Origin: Mesorhizobium norvegicum | GTDB lineage: Bacteria; Pseudomonadota; Alphaproteobacteria; Rhizobiales; Rhizobiaceae | NCBI RefSeq assembly: GCF_004919685.1 | Contig: NZ_SMYZ01000057.1 | Coordinates: 1 to 48,298, forward strand | DNA length: 48,298 nucleotides | Direction: 5' to 3' | Part shown: in pieces, positions 24,038 through 33,762 of the stretch | How positions within the stretch are numbered: position 1 is the stretch's first letter | Layout: each line of letters opens with the position of its first letter | The notes under the pieces: model-generated | What the model saw: the letters and a program-made list of their open reading frames with translations, nothing else | What the model was told of the DNA's origin: nothing | The model's database searches: none | Translations under genes and position numbers: made by a program

Positions 24038-25210
24038 GTGGACAGCACCAAGATCAAAGAGCGTGAAAGCGTTCGACGCAGCATGTGGGTCTCGGCAACC
24101 ATCATAGCATCGCTTTGCGCGTTTACGTTCATGTTCGTGAGGGACGTTAGCCCCTCTACCGGAACGCTGTTTTCAACCTGGCTTTCTCTCGATACGGACC
24201 TGGGAGCATGCGCTGTCTCGTTCACGCGCCTACTGCTGGCAACCACGATCATATCGGTCGGCCTAGGTGTCATTTCCGCGGGGCTGGTCGTCTCCGATCT
24301 GATTGACGTCTTCAGCTACAAGAGAAGCTTTCGCGTTTACCGCACGCTTTTCCTGGCTGGGGCAGGCCTTACGGCATTGTTACTGCTGCCGCTTCTTTCG
24401 AAAGACGGTGGTTGGTACGCGGGGGGACGTCACGGTATGTCGCGGATCGACCTCGCGAATGCCTGTATCGCCAGCCACTACACCACTTTCTATAGACTAT
24501 ACTGGCACCTTCTCGTCGTCGTGATCCTGGGTTGGGCCAGCATGATAGTGTTGACGAGCCTGCGGCGCGCAATCATTGACGGGCGCGATCCGAGCCAGCT
24601 TTCCGACGATCCGCGAGTCAGGGAAATCCAGCTGCGAACCTTGAAATGGTCTCAGCGCCGCATGGCAGTTGGACGAATCATGTTCAAGCTCGCGGCGACT
24701 GTTCTGGCCGCGGCACTGTTTTATGGCGGCGCTTCGTCGATGAATCCCGCCGTCGTCCGATTCATTCACACATTCACCTGGGAGCGGCAAAAGGCGAATG
24801 TGGTTGAGACCGGCCTGCAATGTGTGCTGGAGGTCAAAGTCAGGCGCGAATGGGTGGAGCAGTCTCGTGCCGACTGCGCTCCCGACGCCGAGATGATCCC
24901 TTCAACGCCGACGCCGGGCGCCGGTGTCTGGCGCATCACGAAAATCCCGACCGCAAAGCTTGCCTATCGTGCTCCGAACGGTGGCCAATACTCGTTCGAC
25001 GTGGCCGGAGATTTTTATGTGAATTTCCCGACGTCAGTTGGCACCGAGATCGAGGTGCTGCGCAATCCAGCCAGGCCGGAGGGGATCGACAAGGTGTTCG
25101 ACAACGGCGACATCAGGCGAATGGCCTACAAGTTGCTCATGATCGTCATTGGTGCCGTTGCGATCTACTTTTTGTGGGTTCGCAGACAACAGAACCCGCG
25201 CACGGTCTGA
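24038..25210 (+). CDS. DUF3592-like multi-pass membrane protein
   Basis: A 390-residue protein starting at GTG. About five hydrophobic segments lie in the first 245 residues (MWVSATIIASLCAFTFMFV; LLLATTIISVGLGVISAGLVV; TLFLAGAGLTALLLLPLL; LVVVILGWASMIVLTSL; LAATVLAAALFYGG), then an extracytoplasmic domain (about 255-360) and a final helix (LLMIVIGAVAIYFLWV). The part KLAYRAPNGGQYSFDVAG...VGTEIEVLRNPARPE resembles DUF3592 domains. It lies convergent to purS and divergent from purQ, apparently inserted within the purine cluster. No function can be assigned. Confidence 0.75.
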   Translation: MDSTKIKERESVRRSMWVSATIIASLCAFTFMFVRDVSPSTGTLFSTWLSLDTDLGACAVSFTRLLLATTIISVGLGVISAGLVVSDLIDVFSYKRSFRVYRTLFLAGAGLTALLLLPLLSKDGGWYAGGRHGMSRIDLANACIASHYTTFYRLYWHLLVVVILGWASMIVLTSLRRAIIDGRDPSQLSDDPRVREIQLRTLKWSQRRMAVGRIMFKLAATVLAAALFYGGASSMNPAVVRFIHTFTWERQKANVVETGLQCVLEVKVRREWVEQSRADCAPDAEMIPSTPTPGAGVWRITKIPTAKLAYRAPNGGQYSFDVAGDFYVNFPTSVGTEIEVLRNPARPEGIDKVFDNGDIRRMAYKLLMIVIGAVAIYFLWVRRQQNPRTV

Positions 25211-25290
25211 AGCAGATCACGGCTGGCGGGCAGGGGCTGGCCGTTGTTCCAGCCTCGGCGAGGCCACTCATTGGCGAGAAGCTGGCTGCT

Positions 25291-25542
25291 TCAGCCCAGC
25301 GTCACACTATAATTCTCAATCACCGTGTTCGCCAGCAGCTTGTCGCACATGGACTTGAGGTCCGCTTCGGCCTTGGCCTTGTCGCTTTCCGCCAGCTCGA
25401 CGTCGAACACCTTGCCCTGCCGCACCGCGCCGACGCCGCCGAAGCCCAGGCCGGACAGCGCGTGTTCGATCGCCTTGCCTTGTGGGTCGAGCACGCCGTT
25501 CTTGAGGGTGACGGTGATGCGGGCCTTGATCACGCTGGACAT
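25291..25542 (-). CDS. purS: Phosphoribosylformylglycinamidine synthase subunit PurS
   Basis: An 83-residue subunit that bridges PurL and PurQ in FGAM synthase. The family pattern KARITVTLKNGVLDPQGKAIEHALSGLGF and the C-terminal LLANTVIENY are complete. The ATG at 25542 is the usual start; the frame is open upstream. It follows purC by 34 nt on the same strand, so the two are probably cotranscribed. Confidence 0.96.
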   Translation of the reverse strand: MSSVIKARITVTLKNGVLDPQGKAIEHALSGLGFGGVGAVRQGKVFDVELAESDKAKAEADLKSMCDKLLANTVIENYSVTLG

Positions 25543-25576
25543 GCTCCTGTTCTGAGTATCGGGGCGCAAGCCGCTA

Positions 25577-26371
25577 TCAGTGCGGCTTGCCTTTGAGGCC
25601 GTCGGTCGAGGCGACAAGCACCGGGCCGGTCGGGCGCGGCGGCTCGTTCTCGTTCATGATGCCGAGGCGGCGGGCAACTTCCTGGTAGGCCTCGACAAGG
25701 CCGCCCATGTCGCGGCGGAAACGGTCCTTGTCGAGCTTGTCCTGCGTCGCCACGTCCCACAGCCGGCACGAATCAGGCGAAATCTCATCGGCGACGACGA
25801 TGCGCATCATGTCGCCTTCGAACAGGCGGCCGCACTCGATCTTGAAGTCGACGAGCTGGATGCCGACGCCCATGAACAGGCCGGAGAGGAAGTCGTTGAC
25901 GCGGATGGCAAGCGCCATGACGTCGTCGATTTCCTGCGGGCTCGCCCAGCCGAACGCGGTGATGTGCTCTTCCGATACCATCGGATCGTCGAGCGCATCG
26001 GCCTTGTAATAGAATTCGATGATCGAGCGCGGCAGAACCGTGCCTTCCTCGATGCCGAGGCGCTTGGACAGCGAACCGGCGGCGACATTGCGCACCACCA
26101 CTTCGAGCGGAATGATCTCGACTTCCTTGATCAGCTGCTCGCGCATGTTCAGCCGGCGGATGAAATGGGTCGGAATGCCCATGCGGTTCAAATGGTTGAA
26201 AATGTACTCGGAAATGCGGTTGTTGAGCACACCCTTGCCGTCGATGACTTCATGCTTCTTCTTGTTGAACGCGGTTGCATCATCCTTGAAGAACTGGATA
26301 AGCGTGCCCGGTTCGGGTCCCTCATAGAGGATCTTGGCCTTGCCTTCATAAATGCGGCGGCGATTTTTCAT
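25577..26371 (-). CDS. purC: Phosphoribosylaminoimidazole-succinocarboxamide synthase
   Basis: A 264-residue SAICAR synthetase (step eight of purine synthesis), joining aspartate to CAIR with ATP. Landmarks are YEGKAKILYEGPEPGT at the N-terminus, the LEVVVRNVAAGSLSKRLGI and VDFKIECGR segments and VADEISPDSCRLWD. Length is normal. It heads the purC-purS unit. The C-terminal tail after about residue 245 is variable. Confidence 0.97.
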   Translation of the reverse strand: MKNRRRIYEGKAKILYEGPEPGTLIQFFKDDATAFNKKKHEVIDGKGVLNNRISEYIFNHLNRMGIPTHFIRRLNMREQLIKEVEIIPLEVVVRNVAAGSLSKRLGIEEGTVLPRSIIEFYYKADALDDPMVSEEHITAFGWASPQEIDDVMALAIRVNDFLSGLFMGVGIQLVDFKIECGRLFEGDMMRIVVADEISPDSCRLWDVATQDKLDKDRFRRDMGGLVEAYQEVARRLGIMNENEPPRPTGPVLVASTDGLKGKPH

Positions 26372-26645
26372 CTGATTTTTCTCTGGGGTTCCGGACAGGC
26401 GGTATCAGACCATTTCCTGTCCGTCTGCCTGAAATAGTGCGGCTACGGTAGGGTTCAATGCCGGGTCTATCCCAATCACATCGTTTGCTCAATCGGCAAA
26501 TCCTTCCAATCAACCGCTTTCGGGACTGAAATGCCGCAGCGCAGCATGCGATGAAGCGTATTGACCGGCCCGCGACCTTTTGGTTTGTGCTTTGGCAACA
26601 CACATATTCACTGCCAACGAATCGAATTTGACCCGGAGGGACGCC

Positions 26646-26966
26646 ATGAGCAGCATGAAAGACCGCGAAGAGGGCTTTGAGCGCAAATTCGCTTTCGACG
26701 AGGAACTTCGGTTCAAGGCCTCGGCGCGCCGCAACAAGGCGCTCGGCCTGTGGGCCGCCGAAAAGCTCGGAAAGTCGGGCACCGATGCCGACGCTTATGC
26801 CAAGGAAGTGGTTGTTTCCGACATCGAGGAAGCCGGCGACCACGACGTGTTCCGCAAGATCCGCAAGGATTTCGATGCGGCCGGCGTCGACCAGTCGGAC
26901 CATCAGATCCGCCGCACCATGGACGAGCTGATGGCGCAGGCGATCGAGCAGATCAAGAACACCTGA
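26646..26966 (+). CDS. F1F0-ATPase zeta subunit (DUF1476)
   Basis: A 106-residue four-helix protein of the DUF1476 family. In Paracoccus denitrificans the zeta subunit binds F1-ATPase and blocks ATP hydrolysis. The family start MSSMKDREEGFERKFAFDEE and the core NKALGLWAAEKLGKSG and DHDVFRKIRKDFDAAG are intact. I chose the ATG at 26646, preceded by GGAGGG, over in-frame starts upstream. A dispersed repeat and a terminator follow. Confidence 0.93.
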   Translation: MSSMKDREEGFERKFAFDEELRFKASARRNKALGLWAAEKLGKSGTDADAYAKEVVVSDIEEAGDHDVFRKIRKDFDAAGVDQSDHQIRRTMDELMAQAIEQIKNT

Positions 26967-26985
26967 TCCGGCCGAAGCAGGTTCC

Positions 26986-27008
26986 GCAAAAGTGTCCCAC
27001 GGTTTTGC
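26986..27008 (+). repeat. Dispersed hairpin repeat, copy 5 (core only)
   Basis: GCAAAA (26986-26991) and GTTTTGC (27002-27008) enclose GTGTCCCACG, the same core plan as copies 1 and 2 (C-AAAAGTG...CGGTTTTG-G). The outer ATGCATGTCG arms are missing. It lies 20 nt after a stop codon, as copies 2 and 3 also follow stop codons. Confidence 0.55.
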
Positions 27009-27051
27009 GACAGAGAAACTGCGACAGACAAAAGAATGACTGGACCAATCG

Positions 27052-27079
27052 ACCGCCCGGCCTATGCGGGCGGTTTTTC
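27052..27079 (+). terminator. Rho-independent terminator of the zeta-subunit gene
   Basis: ACCGCCCG (27052-27059) / CGGGCGGT (27067-27074) is a perfect 8-bp stem with a 7-nt loop, followed by TTTTTC. It lies about 85 nt after the stop codon. Confidence 0.8.
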
Positions 27080-27135
27080 TTTGCCTTTGCCGCGGTTTCC
27101 GGCTGAAACTGCTGACGTTAACGAGGAAAGAGTCC

Positions 27136-27909
27136 ATGTCCCTGAAGTCCCGCCTCGCGGCCGATGAAACGCTGTTCACCGCATGGTCCGGTGTGCCGGA
27201 TGCCTTGACTGTCGAGATCGTCGCCAAGCAGGGTTTCGATGCCGTTACGCTCGACATGCAGCATGGCGGTCATCACGAAGACAGCGTCTTGCGCGGCCTG
27301 GTGCCGGTGCTCGCTGCCGGCAAGCCGGCGCTGGTGCGCATTCCTGTCGGCCGTTTCGACATGGCAAGCCGCGCGCTCGACTTCGGCGCCGAGGCTGTCA
27401 TCGCGCCGATGGTGAACTCGGTTGCCGACGCAAAACTATTCGCCGCCGCGATGAAATATCCGCCGCTCGGCGAGCGCTCCTGGGGCCCGACCTACGCTTT
27501 TCCCCGCCACGGCAAGGGCGACCAGGCCGAATGGCTGCGCGACACCAACGAGCGCACCATGGCTTTCGCCATGGTCGAAACGCGCGCGGCCCTTGATGCG
27601 CTCGATGGCATCCTCGACACGCCGGGCATCGACGGCATCTTCCTCGGCCCGTCGGATTTCTCGATCGCCTGGAGCAATGGCGCCACGGTCAATTCAACGC
27701 TGGAAAGCATGATGGAAACCGTCGCTTCGGTCGCCGAGCGCACCCGCAAGGCCGGCAAACATGCGGCGATCTATGTTGTCGAGCCGGCAATTGCCGGCCG
27801 TGTCGTGTCGATGGGCTACCGCCTGCTGGCCATGGGCTCGGAACACGCGCTGATCGGGCTCGGCGCAAAAACCCTGATCAAGAGCGTCAGGGATTCGATC
27901 GGCTCCTGA
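27136..27909 (+). CDS. HpcH/HpaI aldolase family protein
   Basis: A 257-residue class II (metal-dependent) pyruvate aldolase of the HpcH/HpaI/GarL type. The catalytic histidine segment VTLDMQHGGHHEDSV, the substrate arginine in ALVRIPVGRFD, the metal ligand region MAFAMVETRAALDALD and the FLGPSDFSIAW loop are present. It would cleave or form a 2-keto-hydroxy acid; the true substrate is not clear. I chose the ATG at 27136, with GAGG upstream. It stands alone on the plus strand. Confidence 0.88.
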   Translation: MSLKSRLAADETLFTAWSGVPDALTVEIVAKQGFDAVTLDMQHGGHHEDSVLRGLVPVLAAGKPALVRIPVGRFDMASRALDFGAEAVIAPMVNSVADAKLFAAAMKYPPLGERSWGPTYAFPRHGKGDQAEWLRDTNERTMAFAMVETRAALDALDGILDTPGIDGIFLGPSDFSIAWSNGATVNSTLESMMETVASVAERTRKAGKHAAIYVVEPAIAGRVVSMGYRLLAMGSEHALIGLGAKTLIKSVRDSIGS

Positions 27910-27915
27910 AGACGC

Positions 27916-28470
27916 TCAGGCCTTCAGATCCGTCAGGAATTTGGCGAAGGTCATCGACCCTTCGGGCCACGGCCCGAAGCCCGAATCCGCGTTGAGATGA
28001 CCGGTCTCGCCGGCATCGATGAACAGTGAGCCCCAGGCTCCGGCAATGTCCTCGGCGACGTCGAAGGCGCAGAACGGGTCGTTGCGGCTGGCGATTACGA
28101 TGGACGGAAAGGGCAGCGGCTCGCGCGGGTAGGGACCGAAGGTCATCAGGTGCCTCGGCTTGATCTTGGGATTGGCGACATCGGGCGGCGCCACGAAGAA
28201 GGCCCCGGCAACCGGCTTCCGGAACCGCGAAACGGCTTGCACCGCCGCGGCGACACCAAGTGAGTGCGCGACCAGGACGACCGGCTTCTCGGCCTCGTTG
28301 ACGGCCTTGGCCACGCTCGCCGTCCAGTCCTCACGCACCGGCTTCGACCATTCCGTTTGCTCGACACGGCGCGCCGTCGACAGCTTCGACTGCCAGCGGC
28401 TCTGCCAATGGTCGGGGCCAGAATTGGTGTAGCCCGGCACGATGAGGATATCTGCGTCTCTGACCTTCAT
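27916..28470 (-). CDS. RBBP9/YdeN family serine hydrolase
   Basis: A 184-residue small alpha/beta hydrolase of the RBBP9 family. The N-terminal DILIVPGYTNSGPDHWQSRWQ is diagnostic. The serine is in VLVAHSLGVAAA, the aspartate probably in SRNDPFCAF and the histidine in GETGHLNADSG. The substrate is unknown; most members are uncharacterised esterases. I chose the ATG at 28470 at the family start; another ATG lies 42 nt upstream. It is convergent with the aldolase gene. Confidence 0.88.
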   Translation of the reverse strand: MKVRDADILIVPGYTNSGPDHWQSRWQSKLSTARRVEQTEWSKPVREDWTASVAKAVNEAEKPVVLVAHSLGVAAAVQAVSRFRKPVAGAFFVAPPDVANPKIKPRHLMTFGPYPREPLPFPSIVIASRNDPFCAFDVAEDIAGAWGSLFIDAGETGHLNADSGFGPWPEGSMTFAKFLTDLKA

Positions 28471-28716
28471 GGCGCTGAGATAGCGAGCGCCGTCGCTTCG
28501 TGCAACGGCCATGAACAGCGCTCTTGATCACAATGGTGAACACGATGTTCGCTTCTTCGCGTCTTGTGTGAACGATCCCGATGGACGATTTGTAGTCAGG
28601 AACAGAAACAGCCGTGCGAGAACCGGATTTTGGACCTTACACGACGGACAATCATTGGCGGCGCGGGGCTCCTTGCTTTGGGAGGTTCACCGCAGGCCGG
28701 CCGAACGGAGCCTTTG

Positions 28717-29529
28717 ATGAGTGAACTGCCTTTTGCCGCCACCACCCCGGTCAGCGTTGCTCGCGTCGGGTTGAAGGCGCGCGACGCCGAAAGTCTTGCC
28801 GCATATTACCGCAGCGTCGTCGGTTTGCAGGAATTGAGCCGTGCCGACGGTGCGATCACGCTGGGCGCCGCCAACCGTCCGCTGCTGGTCATCGAGGCCG
28901 ATCCTTCGGCCAAGCCGGATGATCCGCGCAGCGCCGGCCTCTTCCACACCGCCTTCCTGCTGCCCAGCCGCGCCGATCTCGGCCGCTGGATCAACCACGC
29001 CATCGCCGACAAGATCTCTATCGAGGGCGCTTCCGACCATCTGGTCAGCGAAGCGCTGTACCTGACCGACCCGGAGGGCAATGGCATCGAGATCTATGCC
29101 GACCGCCTTCCCAAGGACTGGAAGTGGAATGGCGACAAGATTGCCATGGCGACGGAGCGGCTGAACATCCCGTCCGTCGTTGCCGAAGTGCCTGCGGGTG
29201 ATGCTGGCTGGCAGGGTGCGCCAGAAAACAGCATTGTCGGCCATGTCCACCTGCGCGTCGGCAGGCCGGAAGACGCCGAAGCCTGGTGGAATCAGGAATT
29301 CGGCTTCGACACGGTGGCCAAATATGGCGGCCAGGCGGTGTTCCTATCGTCGGGCGGTTATCACCACCACATCGGCGCCAACGCCTGGCAGAGTTCGGGC
29401 GCCGGCCGCCGCGATTCCACCCGGTCTGGTCTGGCCTGGGTCGAAATGCGTTCGGACAATGTGACTGATGAAACGACCCGCGAAGATCCGTGGGGCACGG
29501 TGATCAGGACTGTTCCTGGCAAGGCTTGA
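28717..29529 (+). CDS. VOC family protein, CatE-like ring-cleavage dioxygenase or glyoxalase relative
   Basis: From the ATG at 28717 (SD CGGAG) it gives 270 residues with two vicinal-oxygen-chelate modules (about 10-125 and 160-255). Probable metal ligands are in LFHTAFLL, NGIEIYAD and GHVHLRV, and GGYHHHIGANAWQS is as in Bacillus CatE/YfiE-like proteins. It may be a catechol-type extradiol dioxygenase, but the substrate is unproven. The frame is open upstream and encodes a twin-arginine-like leader (LTRRTIIGGAGLLALGG) from a TTG at 28630, so a longer, exported form is possible. Confidence 0.83.
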   Translation: MSELPFAATTPVSVARVGLKARDAESLAAYYRSVVGLQELSRADGAITLGAANRPLLVIEADPSAKPDDPRSAGLFHTAFLLPSRADLGRWINHAIADKISIEGASDHLVSEALYLTDPEGNGIEIYADRLPKDWKWNGDKIAMATERLNIPSVVAEVPAGDAGWQGAPENSIVGHVHLRVGRPEDAEAWWNQEFGFDTVAKYGGQAVFLSSGGYHHHIGANAWQSSGAGRRDSTRSGLAWVEMRSDNVTDETTREDPWGTVIRTVPGKA

Positions 29530-29550
29530 TTGGACGTCGGCGCAGCGTCT

Positions 29551-29720
29551 TTCTCCCCGTCACTATACGGGGAGAAATGCCCGGCAGGGCAATGAGGGGC
29601 AGCGCTGTGGTTGCGAGGTTGTCGTTTCAGACACAAAGCGATGGGTAGCTTTGACCGCCGAAGTCAGCGCCGCCCCTCATCCGCCCTTCGGGCACCTTCT
29701 CCCCGTAAACGGGGAGAAGG
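29551..29720. repeat. RIME-type palindromic repeat element
   Basis: Two outward-facing halves. The left half, TTCTCCCCGT...ACGGGGAGAA (29551-29576), continues to a GCAATGAGGGGC box ending at 29600. The right half begins with GCCCCTCATCC (29672) and ends with CCTTCTCCCCGTAAACGGGGAGAAGG (29695-29720). The halves are inverted copies of each other around about 70 nt of unrelated sequence. The sequences match the Rhizobium intergenic mosaic elements known from Rhizobiales. It fills the gap before the 3' end of purB and may act as its terminator. Confidence 0.8.
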
Positions 29721-29724
29721 AAGA

Positions 29725-31032
<1,308 letters not shown>

Positions 31033-31091
31033 CGGTCAGTCCTGACGTATCGAGAAGTTTGCCCGCGTCCTAACAGAGGCGGACAAAATGC

Positions 31092-31616
31092 TCAACGCTG
31101 CTGGCGCGCAAACCAGACGCCCGCGGCAAACAAGGCGACGAAACCCAGCGGAAAATAAAGCCGGATGCCCAGCACCAAGAATTGATAGAGCGCAATCAAC
31201 GTCGTGAAGACGAACTGGAGGGCCCAGGTGTGGGTGAAAGCAGGGGCATGCCACTCGGCATAGTAGGAGCGGTACTGCAGCGCAAACAGCCCGCCGGTCA
31301 GGCCGACCGTTGCGGCGGCGAGGCACACGAACGCCGCCGCGAAGGCAACTTCCCAGCGCCTTCCCTGTGAGACCAGCCGCGCCGCAAACAGCCCAATCGG
31401 AAAGGCCAGCGCGGCTCCCATTGCGAACAGCACGGTGACAATGCGGATTTTCGCCGGTGTCTCCCAGTCGTCCAAAAACAGGGTGACGAGCGCACTGGCG
31501 CCCATCGTCACCGCCCACAACAAGGCGCCGAAAAGCGCTGTGCGCGGCGTCGGTATCGCGCGGCGAAGGCGGCTCAGGGCGCGGTCGCGCCTGGCGGGTT
31601 GAACAAGCGGTGTCAC
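31092..31616 (-). CDS. Hypothetical four-helix membrane protein
   Basis: About 174 residues with four hydrophobic segments (ALFGALLWAVTMGASALVTLFL; IVTVLFAMGAALAFPIGLFAA; VAFAAAFVCLAAATVGLTGGLFAL; LGIRLYFPLGFVALFAAGVWFA) and an Arg-rich N-terminus. I place the start at the GTG at 31616, which overlaps the stop of the DUF2259 gene (GTGA), because the upstream open frame lies inside that gene. Translational coupling to DUF2259 is likely. No family function recognised. Confidence 0.68.
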   Translation of the reverse strand: MTPLVQPARRDRALSRLRRAIPTPRTALFGALLWAVTMGASALVTLFLDDWETPAKIRIVTVLFAMGAALAFPIGLFAARLVSQGRRWEVAFAAAFVCLAAATVGLTGGLFALQYRSYYAEWHAPAFTHTWALQFVFTTLIALYQFLVLGIRLYFPLGFVALFAAGVWFARQQR

Positions 31617-32338
31617 AGCCGGCCGGTCACCGCGATCCAGCGAAAGTCCGGCCCCTCGAAGCCGTATTGGCGCACCGCGATCAGCACCGCATAGGCGCTT
31701 AGACTGTCCATTGAAAAGGTCTGCACGGCGCCGATGCGATAGCCGTTCGGGCAACCCCGGCTTTTCGGTATCGCCTTGTCCTCGTGCAGCAGCTTGGTGG
31801 TGCCGCCATCCTGCGCCTCGATGCGCAGCAGCCGGAAGCCGTTGATCTCGCCCTGGCTCTCGCAGCCCTCCGTGTTGTTCATGCCCAGCTCGTCGAGGCG
31901 GAACTCGAGCAGCTGGTCGACCGGAGAGAAGATCGGGCGCGGGTTGACCGCCATCCGGTGCGGATCGGCCGAAAGCTCGGTCACTGGGTTGAAACCCGCG
32001 GTGATGCCGCGGTTGGCGCTCAACTCGGACTGACTGACAATGGCTTCGCCTTTTTGCCGGGCCTGAAGGCGCGCCGCGTCCAGTTTGGCATTCTCGTCGT
32101 CGAGCCGGACCCGGATCGGTGTTCCCTTGAGAAAGCTGTCGGTGCTGGTGTCGATGTAGTAGCGGTTGGCATAGGGAAAGCCCGATCCATCCTGCACGCC
32201 ATATTCCTCGAAAGCAAAGACGCTGCCGTCCTTGGTGAAGCCGAGGATTTCAAGCTCGGCGACATCCCCGGCACGCGCGGCGATCGAGGTCGCAAACTGT
32301 GCAAGCAGGCCAACGGCAAACAGAAAGAGCATTCGCAT
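31613..32338 (-). CDS. DUF2259 domain-containing secreted protein
   Basis: A 241-residue protein with a Sec signal peptide (MRMLFLFAVGLLAQFATSIA, cleaved near ARAGD). The mature protein matches the DUF2259 pattern: LEILGFTKDGSVFAFEEYGVQDGSGFPYAN near the start and FSMDSLSAYAVLIAVRQYGFEGPDFRWIAVTG at the end. Two cysteines (GCESQG, RGCPNG) may pair. It is presumably periplasmic; no activity is known for the family. It is coupled to the downstream membrane protein. Confidence 0.85.
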   Translation of the reverse strand: MRMLFLFAVGLLAQFATSIAARAGDVAELEILGFTKDGSVFAFEEYGVQDGSGFPYANRYYIDTSTDSFLKGTPIRVRLDDENAKLDAARLQARQKGEAIVSQSELSANRGITAGFNPVTELSADPHRMAVNPRPIFSPVDQLLEFRLDELGMNNTEGCESQGEINGFRLLRIEAQDGGTTKLLHEDKAIPKSRGCPNGYRIGAVQTFSMDSLSAYAVLIAVRQYGFEGPDFRWIAVTGRL

Positions 32339-32466
32339 CGGTCTTCACCCCCGTGATCGTCTCAATCCACTAGCACGACAGAATCAAAACGTCGTGCAGT
32401 GCGAAAGCCGATGCATCCAATCAGCCCGTCATTTGTTAATGTCGGCAGTCCCAATGGAGAACCACC

Positions 32467-32721
32467 ATGACCGACACCAGCAAAATTCGGGAGCATATGG
32501 AAGTCGTCGGCGCCGATGGCGTGCATGTCGGTACCGTCGACAAGGTCGACGGCCTGCGCATCAAGCTGACCAAGGCCGATAGCGGCGAGGGCGCTCACAG
32601 GGGCCATCACCATTACATTCCCCTGAGCCTGATTGCCGAGGTCGATGGCAAGAAGGTCTGGCTGTCGGCGAATTCCGATGTCGCGGTGACGTTCGAGGAA
32701 GAAAAGTCCGATCCGGTCTGA
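32467..32721 (+). CDS. DUF2171 domain-containing protein
   Basis: An 84-residue cytosolic protein with the PRC-barrel-like DUF2171 fold (MTDTSKIREHMEVVGADGVH...YIPLSLIAEVDGKKVWLSANSD). It contains a His cluster (GAHRGHHHYIP). DUF2171 proteins are small, common in Rhizobiales and often stress-linked, but no exact EcfG promoter was found in the 120 nt upstream here. The SD TGGAG lies 8 nt before the ATG. Confidence 0.87.
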   Translation: MTDTSKIREHMEVVGADGVHVGTVDKVDGLRIKLTKADSGEGAHRGHHHYIPLSLIAEVDGKKVWLSANSDVAVTFEEEKSDPV

Positions 32722-32736
32722 TCGACGCCTTCCGCT

Positions 32737-33762
32737 TCATCCCAAGCGTGACGACCAGACCGGAAACAGATCGTCATCCGCAGGCGTCGCGGCAAACACG
32801 CCGCGGCTGATGGCGCGCGCCATGGTGGCGCCGGCCGCGGCGTAAAGATCGATCGCCGTGTCGGCCGCAAGCTCGACACCACTCGTACCCGTCGCCAGCG
32901 CAAACACCAGGTCGCCATCGGCCGGCGTATGCGTTGGCCATATGGCGCGCACGAACCCGTCATGCGCCGATATCGCCAGGCGCTTTGCGGCGGCCTTGGT
33001 GAGCACCGCGTCCGTGGCAATGACGGCGATGGTGGTGTTGCCGCCGGTGTCCATCTGCCCGCCGACACGCTTGTCGCGGTATTTCAGCAGGATCCGTCTC
33101 GCATCGTCCGGCATCGGCGAGGGATAGCCAAGCCCGCCGAATTCGTCGCCGATTTCGAACGGTGCTGCCCAGAAATGGCGGGTTCGGCCTGTTGTCACCG
33201 AGCCGGTCGGATTGACGGCGGCCAGCGCACCGATGGTGATGCCACTGTCCAGCAGCGTCGAGGCGGAGCCGAGACCGCCCTTCAACCCCGAGGTCAACGC
33301 ACCGGTGCCGGCGCCGATCGTGCCGAGTTGGAAATCGAAGGTGGCGGTTTGCGCTGCTTCATAGCCAAGCTCGCGGTAGGGCGGATAACGGCCCCAATCC
33401 TTGTCGCCGCCATTGCGCAGGTCGAACAGGATCGCCGACGGCACGATCGGCACGCGAAAACCACCGACCTCCAGGCCGATGCCGCGTTCGCGCAGTGCCG
33501 CCTGTACGCCGGAGGCCGCGTCGAGGCCGAACGCCGAACCGCCCGAAAGTACTACGGCGTGCACCACCTCGACCGAATTGTGCGGCTCGAGCAGGTCGGT
33601 TTCGCGGGTACCCGGCGCACCGCCCAGAATCTGAACGCCGGCCACCGTCGGCCCGTCGCAAAGGATCGTCGTGACGCCTGATTTCAGCCTCGCGTCGGAC
33701 GCATTGCCGACGCGCAGGCCGGCAACATCGGTGATCAGGTTGCGTGGGCCGGTGCGAAACAT
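32737..33762 (-). CDS. P1 (S58) family peptidase, DmpA-like
   Basis: A 341-residue Ntn-like hydrolase of the DmpA/BapA family, aminopeptidases that self-cleave before a Ser/Thr nucleophile. The N-terminal ITDVAGLRVGNASD, VLSGGSAFGLDAASGVQ, IGAGTGALTSGLKGGLGSAS and GALAAVNPTGSVTTG segments are typical. The nucleophile is probably the Ser in the last block, but this is not certain. Substrates may be peptides with N-terminal L- or D-amino acids or beta-peptides. The ATG overlaps the stop of the binding-protein gene by 1 nt (TGATG), so the two form an operon. Confidence 0.9.
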   Translation of the reverse strand: MFRTGPRNLITDVAGLRVGNASDARLKSGVTTILCDGPTVAGVQILGGAPGTRETDLLEPHNSVEVVHAVVLSGGSAFGLDAASGVQAALRERGIGLEVGGFRVPIVPSAILFDLRNGGDKDWGRYPPYRELGYEAAQTATFDFQLGTIGAGTGALTSGLKGGLGSASTLLDSGITIGALAAVNPTGSVTTGRTRHFWAAPFEIGDEFGGLGYPSPMPDDARRILLKYRDKRVGGQMDTGGNTTIAVIATDAVLTKAAAKRLAISAHDGFVRAIWPTHTPADGDLVFALATGTSGVELAADTAIDLYAAAGATMARAISRGVFAATPADDDLFPVWSSRLG

